From positions 620,001 to 684,000 of the forward strand of contig NZ_CP046172.1 of NCBI RefSeq assembly GCF_011801145.1: a stretch of DNA of 64,000 nt. Direction: 5' to 3'. Below, in pieces: positions 62,326 through 64,000 of this stretch. Both the position numbers and the translations under genes were made by a program. Position 1 is the stretch's first letter. The number at the start of each line of letters is the position of its first letter. This DNA is from Nocardia arthritidis (GTDB taxonomy: Bacteria; Actinomycetota; Actinomycetes; Mycobacteriales; Mycobacteriaceae). The notes under the pieces were generated by a model. The model saw only the letters and a list, made by a program, of their open reading frames with translations, did no database searches and had not been told where the DNA came from.

Positions 62326-63425
62326 GTTCATCGACGACAACCGAGCAGGAGCCGGTCGCCCCGGCTCCTGCTCGGTCAAAGGTGCTGCGCGGCAGCGGTT
62401 CCCGATACGGGGCCCTGGTGCGCTATTTGGGTGTGCGTATGTTGCTGATGCCGGTCACCGCGTGGATCCTGGTGACCGTCGTCTTCTTCCTGATGCGAGT
62501 GGTCGGCGATCCGATCAGCGCCGCGATGGGCGGGCGGCTCCCACCGGATCAGATCGAGGCGCGCAAGGCGGCGGCCGGGTTCAACCGGCCGATCCTTTCG
62601 CAGTATTGGGACTACATCTCCGGACTGCTGCGCGGGGATTTCGGCCGCTCCCAAGACAATCGGGCGATCAGCGAGGTCGTCACCACCTACGGCGCGGCGA
62701 CCTTGGAACTGGTGTTCTGGGCGCTTGTCGTCGCCTTCGCCGTCGGTGTTCCGCTCGGCAGATACGCCGCGACACACCGTGATTCGACCACCGACGCGGG
62801 GCTGCGGCTGTTCGCGGTGCTCGCGTACGCGGCCCCGGTGTTCTTCGTCGGCCTGCTGCTGAAGCTGGTGTTCGCGGTGAAACTGGGCTGGCTGCCGGTC
62901 GCGGGTCGGGCCAGCACCCATGTGGAGCTGGCGCTGCAGCATGTCTCGCCGAAGACCAACATCATGGTCGTCGACGCGATCCTCTACGGCGACACCGGAT
63001 ATCTGCTCGACGTGTTGAAACACGCCGTGCTGCCCGCGATCGCGCTCGGCCTGCTCACGGCGGGCATCTTCCTGCGGCTGGTGCGGATCAACCTGATCCA
63101 GACGCTGCGCAGCGATTATGTGGAAGCCGCACGGGCGCGCGGACTTTCGTCGCGGGTGGTCACCGGACGGCATGCCGTGCGCAATGCGCTGATCCCGATC
63201 ATCACCGTGATGGGCATGTACATCGCGATGATGCTCGGCGGCGCGGTGCTCACCGAGACCACCTTCGAATGGAAGGGCCTCGGCTATCAGCTCACCCAAT
63301 ACCTGCAGGCCCGCGATTTCGTTGCGGTGCAGGGGATTGTCGCGTTCATCGCGCTGGTGGTCGCGGTGATGAGTTTCGTGGTGGACGCCATCGTCGCCAT
63401 GGTCGATCCGAGGGTGAGGTTCTGA
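62322..63425 (+). CDS. Peptide ABC transporter permease, DppB-like
   Basis: The 367-residue permease has about six helices, FFLMRVVGDPISAAMGG in the first, and the EAA loop EAARARGLSSRVVTGRHAVRNALIPI, which contacts the ATPase. It is the DppB-type subunit, and its N-terminal 25 or so residues are hydrophilic. The GTG start overlaps the binding-protein stop. It overlaps the next permease gene by one base (TGATG). Confidence 0.92.
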   Translation: MSSSTTTEQEPVAPAPARSKVLRGSGSRYGALVRYLGVRMLLMPVTAWILVTVVFFLMRVVGDPISAAMGGRLPPDQIEARKAAAGFNRPILSQYWDYISGLLRGDFGRSQDNRAISEVVTTYGAATLELVFWALVVAFAVGVPLGRYAATHRDSTTDAGLRLFAVLAYAAPVFFVGLLLKLVFAVKLGWLPVAGRASTHVELALQHVSPKTNIMVVDAILYGDTGYLLDVLKHAVLPAIALGLLTAGIFLRLVRINLIQTLRSDYVEAARARGLSSRVVTGRHAVRNALIPIITVMGMYIAMMLGGAVLTETTFEWKGLGYQLTQYLQARDFVAVQGIVAFIALVVAVMSFVVDAIVAMVDPRVRF

Positions 63426-64000
63426 TGACCGCTCCGGAAATAGTCAGCGAGCCCGCGGTACTGCCCAGCGTCCCACCGGTGGTGCGGCGCAGGCGGATAC
63501 CGGGACTGCGGCTGTTCGCGATGACCGTCGGGGTGCAGCGGGCCACGCTGGTGCTCGGCGTCGGCCTGGTCGCGCTGTTCGTGATCGTCGCGCTGCTCGC
63601 ACCGTGGATCGCGCCGTACGGGCTGTCCCAAAGCTCTTCCGACGGCGTGAATTTCGTGAGTCAGCAGGCTCCGTCGGCGGCGCACTGGTTCGGCACCTCG
63701 GTGCGCAGCGAGGATGTGTTCTCCAGGGTCATCTGGGGTGCGCGCACCGCGCTGCTGGTGATCGTCATCTCGCTGATCCTTTCGCTGTTCGTCGGCGTGC
63801 CACTGGGTTTGATCTCCGGGTACGTCGGCCGCTGGGTGGACCGGATCCTGGTGACGTTCATGGACGCCATCTACGCCTTCCCGACGCTGCTGCTGGCCAT
63901 CGTCGTCTCCATCGTGGTGGCAGGCGGTAATTCGAGCAGCTTCGGCGGCGTGCTCTCGGCGGCCGTCGCGATCACGGCGATCTATGTGCCGCAATACTTC
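63425..64000 (+). CDS. Peptide ABC transporter permease, DppC-like (3' cut)
   Basis: 192 codons are visible; the gene runs past the window end. The N-terminus has basic residues (VVRRRRIPGLRLF), a first helix (LVLGVGLVALFVIVALLAPWIAPYGL) and the DppC motif HWFGTSVRSEDVFSRVIWGARTALLV, then LISGYVGRWVDRILVTFMDAIYAFPTLLLAI. It would pair with the preceding DppB-like protein; ATPase genes are expected further right. Confidence 0.9.
   Translation, partial: MTAPEIVSEPAVLPSVPPVVRRRRIPGLRLFAMTVGVQRATLVLGVGLVALFVIVALLAPWIAPYGLSQSSSDGVNFVSQQAPSAAHWFGTSVRSEDVFSRVIWGARTALLVIVISLILSLFVGVPLGLISGYVGRWVDRILVTFMDAIYAFPTLLLAIVVSIVVAGGNSSSFGGVLSAAVAITAIYVPQYF

Overview
This window is high-GC actinobacterial DNA, most likely from Nocardia or a close mycolic-acid relative. 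The evidence is a complete mce4 operon preceded by cholesterol side-chain genes and followed by otsA, a PhoPR-type two-component system, a pur-gene backbone ordered as in Mycobacterium (purD, purB, ptrB, purS-purQ, pepC, purL, purF), and a secreted protein of a type I associate with Nocardia. All assignments were made by eye from protein motifs; no database search was run.

Layout. (1) 1-13015 is a sterol uptake and side-chain degradation locus. The acyl-CoA dehydrogenases FadE27 (start only) and FadE26 run leftward. Divergent from them are a 3Fe-4S ferredoxin, Hsd4A, YrbE4A/B, Mce4A-F and two Mce-associated membrane proteins. Three KstR-like boxes sit at the three promoter positions. (2) 12923-18174 carries phoR and phoP, otsA and a 56-residue companion, all leftward, then an alpha/beta hydrolase. 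(3) 18322-25862 holds an orphan MbtH protein, tRNA-Thr(TGT), HIT and PH-domain proteins, purD, an M23 peptidase, an aminotransferase, a TetR regulator and purB. (4) 25927-26950 is an accessory island: a small DUF3800-like protein followed by four 72-bp repeats. Their base-pair covariation indicates a two-hairpin RNA made from the opposite strand. (5) 27017-33403 has a second HIT protein, an Ag85-like esterase, a DUF2330-like protein, an Old Yellow Enzyme divergent from its MerR regulator, and oligopeptidase B. (6) 33551-40935 has a DUF2334-like protein, glutamate decarboxylase and a GadC-like antiporter (a probable acid-stress pair), an M20 peptidase and an MBL hydrolase. (7) 41028-53234 has purS-purQ, an AmiC-like binding protein with a divergent MarR, pepC, a GT87 mannosyltransferase, purL, membrane hydrolases and a beta-lactamase-fold protein with a large upstream palindrome. 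(8) 53375-60240 has an acyl-CoA dehydrogenase-like protein, a GHKL ATPase fused to a PD-(D/E)XK (Shedu-like) nuclease, a sterol-carrier-family protein, a YhgE/Pip-type exporter and purF. (9) 60715-64000 is the start of a peptide ABC transporter operon cut by the window end.

Two parts deserve most attention. The first is the DUF3800-like gene with its convergent structured-RNA array (25927-26950). The second is the GHKL-ATPase/nuclease fusion (54619-56649), a candidate single-gene defence system inserted in an otherwise conserved purine neighbourhood. A further recurring feature is that many genes have a TANNNT -10 box only 6-8 nt before the start codon, which predicts leaderless mRNAs and helped to choose several starts.
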